A DNA stretch of 64,000 nucleotides from Peribolospora baueri (taxonomy: Eukaryota; Basidiomycota; Peribolosporomycetes; Peribolosporales; Peribolosporaceae): contig JAMDHS010000066.1 in the NCBI GenBank assembly GCA_029717555.1, positions 55,351-119,350 of the forward strand, written 5' to 3'. This document shows, piece after piece, positions 11,918 to 23,944 of the stretch; position 1 is the first letter of the stretch, and every line of letters begins with the position of its first letter. Position numbers and translations under genes: made by a program. The notes beneath the pieces were generated by a model. That model was not told the origin of the DNA. It saw only the letters and a list, made by a program, of their open reading frames with translations, and made no database searches.

Positions 11918-14900
11918 ATGCCTGACAACTCGTCCACGTTAGACAGGCTCCTGTCCGTGCCCATCGCCATCGCTCACATTGAATCTCGGACTAGGGACGA
12001 CAGCGCTCACCTCTTCCGTACGTCCCCTTTGGCGTCCTCCCGAGATGAGTCCGTCCCCTCGTCCCACGCTCGTTGGCCCGCAGCCCTCTCGAATGCATCG
12101 TCCCCCGTCGGCTCTATGAGGATCAGTAAGTCCTCCTCGCCGTCCGAGTACGTTGCCATCTTTACCACCAGCGGCGATCGCGACGGAAACGTCTACTCTG
12201 CTGGCTTCATCTCGCCCTCCGAAAGTCATCTTGATCCTGGCACATCGAGGCGTGGAGAGCTGGAGGCACCCGTTGACTACTTCAGCATCCTCCCTTCGAC
12301 ATCTGTCGATGAAGCCATTGCGGTCGCATCACAAGATCGTCGAATGGCATCGCATCACTCTGGGATGGAGTTTGACTACGACTTCGACGATGAGGACGAC
12401 GCCTCTCAGGGGTGGACGCGGCCCGCCCCGGCCCTTTCTCCTCTCAACGCCTCGACTTTGCCGAGTCCGAACGTCGACGGCGAAAGAGATCTTGACTCTC
12501 TCTCACGAGAGGCAAGCCATACGTCATCGCCGAGGAACAGCGTCGGCTCCATCGTCGACATCTTTGCGAGGAGCGGGTCATATGAAAGTGAGTCAGACGC
12601 ACTGGTGCCTATGCCGTCGAATGCGGGAAAGAGAGCTGAATGCGCACCGCATGTCCTTACGCATTCAACAGGACTTCAGCCCACCCCTCCGCGCATCGTA
12701 GCTGCCGCCACGACGGCCGTGCCATCATCGTCTCTCCGCTATCTCGCGCCTATACAGACGTCCACTCGTGACTCCATCGGCTCCGGGGATATTCCGGTCG
12801 AATGGGCTGAAGATACCGTGCTATTGACGGTCCCCGCTTCACTAACCCGCCAGCGTACGAGGTCCAGCGGTGCGTCCATGCAGGCCGTGCTCAGCGACCT
12901 CGAGGGAGTTGAAATGCGGGACAGCCCCCCTGGAACGTTGCCGCGTGGATCCACTTCTTCTCTGGAGACCTCGCAAGAGCGCTCCGCTCGCTTCACCTAT
13001 CCGCACAAAAAACCGACCGACCAACCAGAACGGCTGGCTCCAGTCGCCCCGCCTATAAATGCACCCAGGGAAGACCTGTTCGTGGGCTCCGTGCAGCTCG
13101 ACGACGTCTTCACCGTTTCCAGCCAGATGAAGCCGACTGCGCATTTATCGCCGACTACCGAAACCGCCGCGGCCGCGCATATTCCACTTGGCTTCCACGG
13201 TCACCGAAAGTCACACCCGTTGTCGCCTGTTCAGCAGGAGCTTTCGCAGAAGCTGCCAGCGCCACATGGCGACTTCGTCTTGCACAGTCCGGGCAAAGCT
13301 GTGGATGACGTGTCCAGCGAAGAGGCCTTTCAAGACTCAGGTGTTGTCATGTCGGCGCATTTCAAGCAGTGGTCGACGAACGTAGGGGGTCAGACTCCTA
13401 CACCGGCCCCGTCCGGTCCATCCGGTCATTCCGTGAGCTCTCAGTCATATTTCCAAGGTTGTCTTGGGCGCATATAGCAGCTCATTCTGCTCTTTTTATG
13501 CCATAGGGAATGTATGGGCCCCCCGCTCTATCCAAACTGAACTCTGTTTCTCCCACACGACGAGGCCGTAGTATTCCGTCAACGTGTTCCTTTAGAAAGA
13601 CCGGATCACCCAGTGAAAACCATCTCCCCTTTCGCCGCGTTCGCAAACCCGCATCGGTCCTGGGTGGACTTCCGCCGTCTCCCCTCGCTAAGGCTGAACG
13701 AACAAGGACGCCTGCCAGAAATGCAGATGCAAATCGCGCTGTTCCGGGACCTCCAGTGCCGGCTGGCCACAGCTCTAGCAGCGTCGAGCGAGCTAGTCCG
13801 AAAGGGACGTTTGACGAAGTCCAACCTTTTCGTTCTTGCGATCTTTGCGGATCTGTCACCTCAAAGCTCATCGCCTTCATTCCTTGTGGGCACAAAGCTT
13901 GTGGAGCTTGCTCAGCGTCGGTGAGCCCTGCCTAATGTTGGGCGATTATCGGTGCCACTCGGATTGACGATGTGTGTGTACCGCACGCAGAGTGTAAACC
14001 AAGTGGTCACTCAGCCCCCAAGAAAGAACCTATGTGCGGCCTGCAAGACACCGGTGGAGTCCATCTCCGTGCCTACTCTTTTTTCGACCGGGCTTCTCAC
14101 CGCCTATCGACGCCGCGCCGTGTCGGAACCGCCACGCGTGCTTCGCACCTTTTCCAGAGGGTTAGCTCAAACGACCAGCTCTTTTGCGAGCTCCGAAAGA
14201 AGCCGCTTTTCATCTGTGCAGGCCTCGCCAGCCATGTACGACATCAGCGAGATCGAGGAGGAAGCCGATTCGGCCTTGCCTTCATTCAACACCAGCACTC
14301 CTAAACGTGCGACCAGTTTGGAGAACTTGGCTGCACAGCCAGAGACGCCGACAAAACCGCAAAGGAACCGTGGAGTTCGGACCATGCTGAATTCGGTGCC
14401 ATCTTCGCCATTGTTGGTCGAGGGCGTGTCGGCGTTCATGACTCCTCCTATCAAGAACACGTCCTCCGTTCGTACTGGAAAAATCAAACAAGGCCGTCCG
14501 CCTTCGGTAGCCAAGGACGTCTTCTCGTCGTTCGCTCAAGAGATCGGAACTGAAGGCGACTTTCCTTTCACGAGCACGCCAACCGGTCAGTCTCGTGCGT
14601 CGAACATGAGGAGGCATGTACAGACGTTGTAAGTTTGGCTGGTGCTTCGCTCTAGAACCTTGCGTCTAAAGTAACCGAGATGTGTGCGTTTACCTACCTT
14701 CTCGACGGCGGAAAGACCACGCATGACGCGGTGGCAGGACAAAGCCGCGCAGCCAGATCACGCCTTCGGAGAGCAGGACACTCAACTAGTCGATCACGTT
14801 GCCGACGCCCCATACGCAGATGAGCGTAGACGTCTGCCCGCAGGCCTGGTCGCGTAAGTATGCGCACAACTGTTTTCGCTTCAACTTTATCTGTCCTCAG

Positions 14901-16580
14901 TCTCTGACTGACGAGGTTTACCAACTTGCAGAGCGAGTCGCACGTCGCATGAGGTCTCGATTATCCGCATCGAAAACGTGAGTAGTCAATTAGGACTTTA
15001 AGAACGTCCTGCTTGCTGAGACCGCATTCTTGCTTAGCTGCCGTGGAATGCATGCGTCGGAGACATTATGGCCTGGCTTCCTGAAGGCACTCTGCCCGAT
15101 CCTGCCATACGCCCGCACCCGATTCACATCCCGCTCGAGTGAGTTTCCACGCAAGGCCGGGCGGCAAAGCATCTCTGATAGTGACGACTCTATCGGATTA
15201 TTCTAGGGCTGCGAACGGCAAGACGGGCAATTCGGCTTACGCAGAATGCCAGGACGAGGATAGTGCAAAGAGGGCCATCAGGAAACTCAACAATCGTCGG
15301 CTGCTTGGACGGCCAGTATCGGTCTTGCTTTCCTTGCACGCGGAAATGATGGACGAAGTGAGAGTGACTACTACTAGCTTTCCGGTGGCGTGTGTCCGCT
15401 GAAGTTTGTCTTTTTTTTTTTCTCCTCTCAGCTCTTCCATTCCCGCATTAGCATGACGGGTGACCAAACTACTTTCGTCACGAAGACCGAGCTAAGAGGT
15501 CTAGTCGATCTGTGCAGAAGCAGAGCAAAGTTCCTCAAGAACAAGTGCAACATCTCCGATTCGCTCGCCACGATCGTGTCCAACGTGCCGCTTGACATGG
15601 AACGCGAACAGAGGGACGACCTCTTTAAAACAATCCTAAGTGAGCGCGATCTCTGATTTGCTTACTGTATGATGTTACTTCGTGTGCTGATTGTCTCTTT
15701 TCACAGCTATCATCGAAAGTTTGGGCGTACAGACGCACAGTGAAGCGCACCTAGGTGTCTCTCTCCGGCGCCTTGTCTCCACCTGTCTCCTCTGCGACGG
15801 TAAGCCTCCCGCTTGGGCTTCGTGTCACGCCTTCCCTCGGCTTGACTCAATGTGTCCGTTCTTGTGTAAATTGCAGCGTTCACCAGAGGGCAGAAAGAGC
15901 GGATATTCCAGAGTTTGGAATCGTCTTTGACGCCCCTGGGCGTCATCACCGCCGCTCCCACGAATTGGAGCGACATGTCAGTCCCTGTCTCTACTATTCA
16001 GCCTTCGGCCGCACGACATACGCCCACTGGCCATGCAGCAGACATGAGAGCGCAAGCATCGCCTTGGGACTTTTCATCCTGGCCTGGTATGCCAAGTCCA
16101 CAACCTGGCGCGGTCGGGACTTTGCAAAGCGTGCAGCCGCGTCATCCCCATAGCAATGTTGCGTGGCCGTATGACATCGGGATTTTCGGCGCTGCCGACG
16201 TCCCACCTCTGTCGTGGTTCCCCGATTGGGGTGGTCGAGGAGGTCAGAGTGTCGCTTCAAGGTACCAGTGGGGCCACGGAGATTTTCATTTGTCACACCA
16301 CTACGGCCATCCACACTTCGCTCAGGTCGGGACTGGAGGTGAGTTGGCCTCGTGGGCATATCGCGCAGACGCAGTGACTTAGAATTCGATTGTCCGACGT
16401 TCGCATGCAGTGCCTATGCCCGACTGGACCAGCGGCCCCGCCCCGTCAACCGGCAGGCCCCATTACGGCTTCGTGTTGGCTGAAGCGGCGAGGTCGATGC
16501 CGCCAACCGGGCCTTTTGGGCTTTGGACGCCATTCCCTCGGCCTGGTTTCGACCTTTATTGTGCAAACTTCCTACACTAA
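11918..16580 (+). CDS. Large RNA-binding protein: disordered N-terminus, CxxC zinc-finger-like module, RRM
   Basis: Multi-exon gene. Exon 1 (to about 13456) encodes about 510 Ser/Pro/Asp-rich, apparently disordered residues starting MPDNSSTLDRLLSVPIAIAH. The next exons give a cysteine module: CDLCGS, then CGHKACGACSA, then after an intron CAACKTP, resembling a RING or treble-clef zinc binder. Later exons give an RRM-like domain: SIIRIENV, then IMAWLPEGTLPDPAIRP, then GNSAYAECQDEDSAKRAIRK and NNRRLLGRPVSVLLS. A helical region follows (LVDLCRSRAKFLKNKCNISD), then a His/Trp/Pro/Gly-rich tail ending FDLYCANFLH. Exon joining between 14630 and 15000 is uncertain. The architecture suggests a fungal post-transcriptional regulator; I do not recognise a named ortholog. 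Confidence 0.65.
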
Positions 16581-17649
16581 GGATAGGGTGAGGCTGGCGT
16601 GAGGGCAAGATGTTAAGCAATGTATCCGTAGCAGTCGTATCGCAGTTACCTTGAATCGAGTTCGCGTCCATCCATCCTTGGTGAGTTAGAATCGAAGCGA
16701 CGGTCCGTCGGCGAGGGTCCGTCCGTCCGATCGATCACCCTTTCACGTCAGTGGAAATGCTCTCGGCCGAAAGGAGGCCGGGCCGAGAGCGCGGCTGGGG
16801 AGGCAAGGCGAGTAGCCAATAATACAAAGTCCAATAATACAAAGTCGAGGGACCTCAACGAGGCCAGAGTCGCGTGGCAAGAGTGCGTCACCGTTAAGTG
16901 CGATCTGCTGACATATGCGTGGTAAACGAGCAGGGGTCGAGAGAGTCCGACTGATAAGGCGCAGGGAAATGTCCACCGGAGCGACCTCGGCCGGCTATCG
17001 GAGCGTACGCGTCGTCCTTCTCTTCTCCACTCCACGCCGCACCACCGTCCTGGGGTCTGGCCGGGCAGAGAGAAGGGGAGAAGGCAGGTTGACGTTCTCC
17101 ATATATCCCTCCTTCTCCTCCTCCTACTCCTACTCCGCCCCTCGCCCTCCTTCCCTTATATCCTCTATCGTCCTCTCTCGTTCCTCGAGTCTGGCTCACC
17201 TAGTGTCCGACGGCGACGACTGGCGTGCGGCCCGACGTCCACTCTCTATTGTCGACCACGTCTTTTCGACCTACTGTATGCTGTACAGTACGTGCATACA
17301 TACATCGCCAGTGGACTGACCCGGCGGCCTCACACGCGGTCTGAAACTCAACTTCTGCTTTTATCTCCGTGGAGGCAAGACAAGGCAAGAACGATCGCGC
17401 GTCGCTACTTAGTTACTCTCCACGTGAGTTGTGCCCAGCACCATCCGAAAATACGAGGGTCCATTCGTTCGTTCGCTCACCGACATCGACCCGGGCCGCG
17501 CATGCCCTTCGCAAAGGTGGTTTAAGAGTCAGCCTAGCCCAAAGTCGGCAGGCGAGGGTTTCGATAGGTCTTAGGACTGACCAAGTTGCCCATCCAGAAC
17601 CAAGTTTTCGTAACTTTCCGTCCCCAAGGGCGACGAGGATTATAACATA
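16581..17649 (+). promoter_or_regulatory. Long intergenic region / MFS transporter promoter
   Basis: About 1.07 kb without a supportable gene. It contains the 3' flank of the RRM gene, a direct 15-bp duplication at 16816-16845, a CT-rich stretch near 17095-17180 and a CACGTGAG E-box-like site at 17421-17428. Small ORFs on both strands show no protein-like composition. Confidence 0.4.
16816..16845. repeat. 15-bp direct tandem duplication
   Basis: The 15-mer ccaataatacaaagt occurs twice back to back. Each copy contains CCAAT (16817-16821 and 16831-16836 region), so the duplication doubles a CCAAT-box-like element upstream of the MFS gene. Confidence 0.7.
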
Positions 17650-20600
17650 ATGGCTTCCGCACCACCGGTGTCCAAAGACGTCTCGGCACGCTCCCAACGC
17701 TTCCGCTCCTCCGACCATTCCAGTTCTCCCTCTCCCGACGCAATATCCGCAGAGGGCGCACCCACCGTCGAGCCCGTCGTCAACGCGGGGGACGAGCTCG
17801 GCTTCCTCGCAAGCGACGCTGCTGAGGAAATTGTTTATCGACTAGACCACGCTCACGATTCTGGCGTCGCCGAGCGATCGACGGCTGCGTCTCCTCGCGC
17901 GAGCGCAAGTGGATCTAAGACGAGGTCTGCTTCTCATGCGCCTCGTCGTCGACGCAGCAGCGTTCCTGGTGCTTCCAACAGCGATCGCGATGGCGACTGC
18001 GACGGCGGAGACGATGGCGACCGAGGTTCTCGGCCGCTCGTCCAGGAAGCCGAGGATTCCCATCTGCTCTGGCGCCGAGCCTTCCCGTGGTATCGCCGAC
18101 CTTCGTACTACTGGCTCATGCCCCTCGCCCTTATAGCCACGATCACCGTGGGCATGACAGCCGGCCCGCGACTGGAGATCTACAATGCAATCGTTTGCGA
18201 GGCCGTCGGTGCTTCCGGTGGGGAGGACATTGTAGGCGGGATCATCAGAGGCCCCAAGCCTTCGCCCGAGCTGCTCATCGTGCCCACACCCAGTGTCACC
18301 ATGGTTGCTGCCCAGCTCATCCCCACTGGTCAGGCGGTTTGGAGGCCTGTTGACTTCAGATCGTCCTATCTCTTCTCGCCTTTCTCTCCCCTCCTCGTGG
18401 GCTCGAACGTTCATGTCGACCAGCCCACAGCAACCGTCAAGGCCGATTCAGGCGCGTACATGTCTCCACACACCTTCCCTCTCCGCCCTCGCGACCCCAG
18501 CAAAGACTGCCGCCAGAACCCGATGGTCCAAAGCGCTGTCGCCCGCCTCACGCTTTCTATGACTCTAACCATGGGTCTCCTCAGCTGTTTCACAGTCGGA
18601 TGGTGGGGAGGATTGAGCGATCGGTGGGGCAGGACTAGGGTCATTCGGATCGTTGTTGTTGGGTTGATCATAAGGTGAGTAATGGTAGGCTCGAACATTT
18701 GATGAGACGACTGATGTTGGCACGGAATCGTGCGAATCGACGATTTCAGTCCTCCCTCCGCTCACATTCTACCCTCTGCTTTCGTCTTCTCCTTAAAACA
18801 GTGATGCTGCCTTCTTCGCTGTCGCCCTGTTTCGCGACCGCCTTCCTGGAGGCTACCACTTCCTCCTCTGCGGTGCGGCGATCGAGGGTCTCCTTGGCGG
18901 CTACGCTACGCTCCTCGCAGCCCACCAGGCATACATTTCCGAAGTGACCGCCTCCGGCAGCCGTGCTCGCATCTTCTCCCTCTTCATGGGTTTGGCATTC
19001 CTCGGCCTTGCCGTGGGTCCCGTGCTAGGCGGATATGTCCTTACTTGGAGCGGAAACTTGTTGACCCCTTTTTGGGCCAGCGCCAGGTGAGTGTATGCTT
19101 TGGCTAGTTGCCCAGAACCTCAGTCCGAGCGGCGCGTGCCCGAGCTCAAACCAGCTTCCGTTACATTTTTCCTTCCCGCAAACTTCCTTCACCGGTCCCC
19201 ATTTTCCCTCAGTGTTCACTGCCTTTACTGCCTCTTCGCCTGGTTCATCCTTCCCGAGTCGTCTTCTCCGGAGCGACTGGCTGCGGCACAAGCCGAGCAC
19301 GAAAAGGCGAAGAAGGAGCGCGCCCAGCGAGAGTGTGATAGATGGTCACCCGCCGTCGAGCCTGTGCCTGTGTCCTCGGATCCTGAGGCCAGGCCCACCC
19401 TCGAAGGCAGTTCACGCGAGGGAGATGCAGAGGAGCCCTTACTCGGCAAAGCCCCAGTCGCATCGTTGGACCTTACTCTTCAGCGAACAGGCCGGTGGAA
19501 AGCCGTGGGAAAGTCAATCCTTATGCGCTCTCGAACCTTGTTCACGTTTCTTCAACCAGTGCAGCTCCTCCTTCCCACCCGTATCACCGCTTCCGGCTCG
19601 ATCCACTCGTCTGATGATTCGTCGTCCGCTTCACTATCTTCACATGGCCACAGCTATCCCCATGCCTCGGGTGGAAGGAGTCACATCTCCGTCAGCGCCT
19701 TTGCCCCCGACGCATACACCGACCATGTCGCTATCGCAAGCGGCGGAGAGGTCCCCACGGTGGGGATGAAGAAGAGCAGAGGGCTGGATTGGAACCTCAG
19801 CTTGTTGAGCTTGGCCTATTTCGCCGAGCTCATGTGCATGGTGAGTCCGGCCGCGTCGTTTCAGCTCCAAGCCCCGTTCAGCTTTTCCGTGTTTGGTTCT
19901 GATCGTCTTCTGAAACAGGGAGTTATGAGCTACAAGATCCAGTACGCGCAGATGTTCTTCGACTGGGACGCCCAATCGCTCGGTTATTTTATCTCGTTCA
20001 TCGGCATCGCCCGTGGTGTATCCCTTGTCATCATCCTCCCGCTGGCTATCAAGGTCTTGCACCGTCCCAAGCCAACCCTCGCTTTACCTGTTGAGGAGTC
20101 ACTCGAGGAGGAGGATGTGGCTAGCGAGACGAACGGCTTACTCAAACCTGATCGCATCGCCACCAACGCTGGAGGGAGTGACTATGGAACCCTCTCTTCT
20201 GCAGCCGGCCCTTCCTCCGCAGCAGCCGAAGCCGAAGGGGAGGACGAGGCAACACGCTACGAGGCGGCCTGGGCTCTCCGTGCGAAGCATGTCCGTCTTC
20301 TTCACGACTCTTCGTTCGACCTCAATCTCGCCCGAGTGAGCGTCCTCATCAACGCCGCTTCCTATATCGCCCTCGCCCTCGCGCGAGACTCGAAACAGTT
20401 CATCCTCGCCTCCGCCGTTGCTAGCTTGGGTAGCGGCGCCGGAGCGGCGATCAGCAGCCTCGCGCTCAACTTGCTCGGCAACCCGGCTCACGCCGGTAAG
20501 TTGTTCGCCAGCTTTGCCATCGTCCAGACTGCTGCTAGTGAGTAGATGGCGACGTGGGCGACGGACCGTCATTTACTTCAAATGACGCTGACGGTTCCAA

Positions 20601-21099
20601 CGCGCCGTCGCCCTTGTGCCCTTTGTCTTCAGCTTCCATCCTAGGACCAGTCGTGTTTGGGTCTATCTTTGCTGTCACCACCGACACCTTTCCGACCACG
20701 ATCTTCCTCGTGTGAGTAATGTCTTTAGGGCACTTTCTTTCCTGCGCAGTCGGCCTCATTTAATGATTGTGTCAGAGTTCCTGACCTTCTATTTCCGGCT
20801 CTCCTTTCCGTCTCCGCTTCTGGCACCGTCGCTCGAAATGCAGGTCCGCCTCCCTCTATGTCCTGTCATGCTTCCTCATGTGCTTTGTACGCATCCGCAA
20901 GGAGCATACTCTTTCCGCCCTTCCTCCTCGTCCTCCGCCTCAAAGGCACGGGCGTGACCACGTCACCACGTCGAGCTGGCGCCGGTCGGCCGTTTCACTG
21001 AAGGACGTGAGCGTGAGCGGTGTCGGCATTGCGGCGAAGAGGGGAAGGAAAGAGCGGGACCGCAGGACGGCCAGGAAAGTGTTCGCCGATGATCGTTGA
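17650..21099 (+). CDS. Major facilitator superfamily transporter
   Basis: Six exons. The N-terminal tail (about 150 residues) is Ser/Asp-rich and cytosolic. TM1 follows near YYWLMPLALIATITVGMTAG, and loop 2-3 carries the MFS motif A as GGLSDRWGRTRVIR. Exon 2 (about 18801-19086) gives GGYHFLLCGAAIEGLLGGYA and FLGLAVGPVLGGYVL. Exon 3 begins with a TM and ends FILPESSSPERLAAAQ, then a long cytosolic loop. The C-half contains MSYKIQYAQMFFDWDAQSLG, IALALARDSKQFILASAVAS and, across the last two introns, GPVVFGSIFAVTTDTFPTTI joined to SASLYVLSCFLMCFVRIRKE. The tail ends at 21099. The layout resembles fungal drug:H+ or YCR023C/ZIFL-like carriers, but substrate is unknown. The central cytosolic loop (about 19265-19790) is unusually long and disordered. 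Confidence 0.8.
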
Positions 21100-21718
21100 G
21101 ATCTTAGACGTAGCTCGGTCCTGAACGCGTCCTGAATAGAGAACGGCAGGCGATTCTGTGCCGACCGTGGCTTGGGTTCAATTGGTTTGCTTTCTCACAA
21201 GGCAGTTTCCTAGCTGGTGAATCGTGTTTGATCCGTGTACTCTGTCACCGACTGTCCTAATTCCTTTCTAAGTCCTCCCGTCTAGTCCATTTCTCAATCG
21301 TCTTCCCAGCGGTTTGTATAGCCGCTTCGAATGGAACGGATAGATGTCCGCTTCTTCGTTCCTTTCCTTTCCTTCCCTTCCCTTTCTCTTTCCCTCCCGT
21401 CGAGTTGGCAGTCATCTTGAGCAGAACGAACACTTATTCGAACTCTGGTAGGTTTTTCTTTCTTCTACTCGGGCTACCCTCCACCGTATTCGATGCCAGC
21501 CAGCATCCTGTGTTGATTTGCCGCGTCTCCGACTCTCTCTCGTTTTGTGCTTGTTAATACGTCCCCATGTCTACCGGCCCATAGACCGAATGAAGCCGTA
21601 GTGGTAACCCAAGCCGGCACTCGAAACAACCCGGAGCGCGTAATCGAAAGTGCCAGGTATGGTTTTGGTGGGTTGCATCGATTACAAATACATGCGGCGT
21701 CCTCAGGAAGTCCTACTC
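21100..21718. other. Intergenic, convergent 3' ends
   Basis: Tail-to-tail space between the MFS gene (+) and COG8 (-). It has a pyrimidine-rich stretch at about 21355-21410 (repeated ttcctttcc) and no supportable gene. An ORF that continues from here into the COG8 antisense strand (21547-21954) is shadow. Confidence 0.4.
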
Positions 21719-23722
21719 CTACGGTTCGTCACCGCCAACTTCGACGTTCGAGGAAATCCACGTTCGGACCTTGGACAGCTGCTCGCAGAGCTCCTCGGCT
21801 GCGGAAGGCTCTTCGTCTCCCGTCATCTTGTCATCGGTTGCGTTGTCGACCCAAGCCGAACGCCGTTCGACTTGTGTGCGCTGCTCCTCGTAACCAATGC
21901 CGTAGACGCCTTCCCTCAGCGCTCGCACAAGATACGGGACGAGCTCAACAGTGAACGCATTGAGCAAGTGCGCATACAGCTTCAGCTCATCTTTCCTCCG
22001 TCCCCGTCGCTCCTCCTCATCCTCACCCCACACGTTTGGTGGGTATAATCGTTCTTCCGATTGGCTGTGGTCCGGCTCGGCGATCAGCATCTCCGCGTGA
22101 GCTCGTAGCGCACGGGCGGAAGAGGCCAAGGAGGAGAGGAGCGAAGCTTCGACGTGGTCGAGTATCGACAGAGGCGCGAAGAGACGCAGGGCGTTTAGCG
22201 CGTTGAGGTGGCCGTTCAGGAAGGAGGCTAGTGGTGGGAAGTCTATCAGCAACTGTGGAGGCTGATGGACGGGCGCGCTCTCGTCTTGTGGCTTGAGGAG
22301 CGTGCCGTCTAGTGGAGGCAAAGAGGGTAAGGGTTCACCGATGATCCTGGCCTTGTCCTCCTCCACGCACACCCAAGAGCTTGGCAGCTTCCTCGCTCGC
22401 TCGGCACTGCCTATAACCTTTTCCAGCTCCCTCACTGACTCGCCCATGATCCTCGTCACCTCTTCCTTGGCAGCACGCTCGAAGGGCGCAGCTATGAGGT
22501 GGCGGAAGTCAAGCCCTACTCGGCCAAAAGAAGTGGCACAGTAACCAAGCTGGGTGTAGAGGCTGGATAGAGAAGCGGTGTCGGTGATGAGAGGGACGAA
22601 ATGGTCCAAAGTTTGTAGCAGGGACTCGATGGCGTGGTCGGCGTAGGCGAGGACAACTTGAGGCGGTGTGAGGAGGTAAGAAGGCTCTTCGGCCTGCTTC
22701 AGGGCGGTGGCGTCGTCGATGGATCGTCGGGACCAGTCGTACGCATGCTCGACAAAGATGGAGGAGTACTGGGTGACGATGTCATAGACATATTCCCGAA
22801 AGACGTCGACGTACTTCTTGACGTAGCGTGCTGGATCGCCTCGTTCACGCTCGAGCGTCATGAGCTGCTGCTGCCAGTGGTTCTGACGCGAAGCGAGGAA
22901 GGCAATGCCGAGCTCGTGTTCAGACAACTGGCCCATCCGTCGAAGGAGATTCACTGTCTTGACTGCCGCCGGCAACTTGATGGGTTCGCGAAGAAGAGAA
23001 AGCAGCTGGGCAAGCATGACCTGCATTGCTGCACGCACTTCGGCCTCGATGTCAAGCACAAGGGGGATGTCGCCGAACCGTTGGGCCAGAGTTCGAGCGT
23101 GAGAGGAGAGGTCGAGGGCTTCATTATAATAGCCGCTCCGGACGCAGGTGTCCACGAGTCGAGGAATGTCGAGCACATCTAACAATTTGTCGTGGTGCTC
23201 CAGGACGAGCGATGCTCGTCGACGGTCTAGCTGACTGGTCGCTGTCGCCTCTGCAAACGCCTGGCACTCGTTCTCGAAAGCGGGCATGGACCGCGAAAGC
23301 AGGTCATCCAGCGAAACGTCAACCCGATCGAACGCGGCGGAGATGTCGGCGGAGGACTTGTGCACGTCGATGAAGGTGCGGTATTGTCGGAAGCAGAGAT
23401 TGGTGAGTTCGGTGTCGATGGATGCAGCTTCCTTCTTGAGCGCGCCTGGTTCGCCCTTGAGCGTCTCGAGGGAGAGGCTGGTGATGCGATTAAGAAAGTC
23501 GAGAGACGCCTTAGAGGAGAGTAAACTCGCTGCGTCCTCGGTGCGGTCCGCTTGGGCTGCTTCAGAGAGCAGGTCGGCTAATGACTGGAAGTCTTCTTCG
23601 ACCTGGCCGAGCGCGTGTCGGTCATCCATGCCGCCAGCAGCTTCCACCGACGAGGGCGCCGGGGGAGCGGCTTCCCCAGGCAGTTCGACGCCGTTTATGG
23701 TGATCCTCGGAGAGTCCACCAT
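21719..23722 (-). CDS. COG8: Conserved oligomeric Golgi complex subunit 8
   Basis: Single-exon 667-residue protein of the Dor1/COG8 family, part of lobe B of the COG tether, which directs retrograde intra-Golgi vesicle traffic. Family features are LDFLNRITSLSLETLKGEP near residue 75, then LCFRQYRTFIDVHKSSADIS, FENECQAFAEAT, HHDKLLDVLDIPRLVDTCVR and SGYYNEALDLSSHA. The helical middle includes TVNLLRRMGQLSEHELGIAF and LASRQNHWQQQL. The start at 23722 is followed by a short acidic, disordered leader; an internal Met before DDRHALGQVEEDF is an alternative start. Divergent from ATG101. Confidence 0.9.
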   Translation of the reverse strand: MVDSPRITINGVELPGEAAPPAPSSVEAAGGMDDRHALGQVEEDFQSLADLLSEAAQADRTEDAASLLSSKASLDFLNRITSLSLETLKGEPGALKKEAASIDTELTNLCFRQYRTFIDVHKSSADISAAFDRVDVSLDDLLSRSMPAFENECQAFAEATATSQLDRRRASLVLEHHDKLLDVLDIPRLVDTCVRSGYYNEALDLSSHARTLAQRFGDIPLVLDIEAEVRAAMQVMLAQLLSLLREPIKLPAAVKTVNLLRRMGQLSEHELGIAFLASRQNHWQQQLMTLERERGDPARYVKKYVDVFREYVYDIVTQYSSIFVEHAYDWSRRSIDDATALKQAEEPSYLLTPPQVVLAYADHAIESLLQTLDHFVPLITDTASLSSLYTQLGYCATSFGRVGLDFRHLIAAPFERAAKEEVTRIMGESVRELEKVIGSAERARKLPSSWVCVEEDKARIIGEPLPSLPPLDGTLLKPQDESAPVHQPPQLLIDFPPLASFLNGHLNALNALRLFAPLSILDHVEASLLSSLASSARALRAHAEMLIAEPDHSQSEERLYPPNVWGEDEEERRGRRKDELKLYAHLLNAFTVELVPYLVRALREGVYGIGYEEQRTQVERRSAWVDNATDDKMTGDEEPSAAEELCEQLSKVRTWISSNVEVGGDEP

Positions 23723-23944
23723 GCCGGCAAGAGGTGCCTCGCGAGGTGGAGGACTTTGCTGGTGATGGTGTCGTTAAGGCGCGGCAGACGGTGACCGCAT
23801 ACAACGGTCCACCTTGGCTCGCACCGCAGCACGGTAGGCGCAACCGCAGCCGACGATCGGCGGGGACGCACCGGCATATGGGTGGTGTAGCTGGCTCCAA
23901 GCAGCACATCCACTCACCCATCGCTACCACGCCGGCGGCGAGCC
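23723..23944. promoter_or_regulatory. Compact divergent promoter, COG8 / ATG101
   Basis: Only about 220 bp separates the two start codons, so the two membrane-traffic genes share this upstream region. No recognisable operator was found. Confidence 0.45.
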
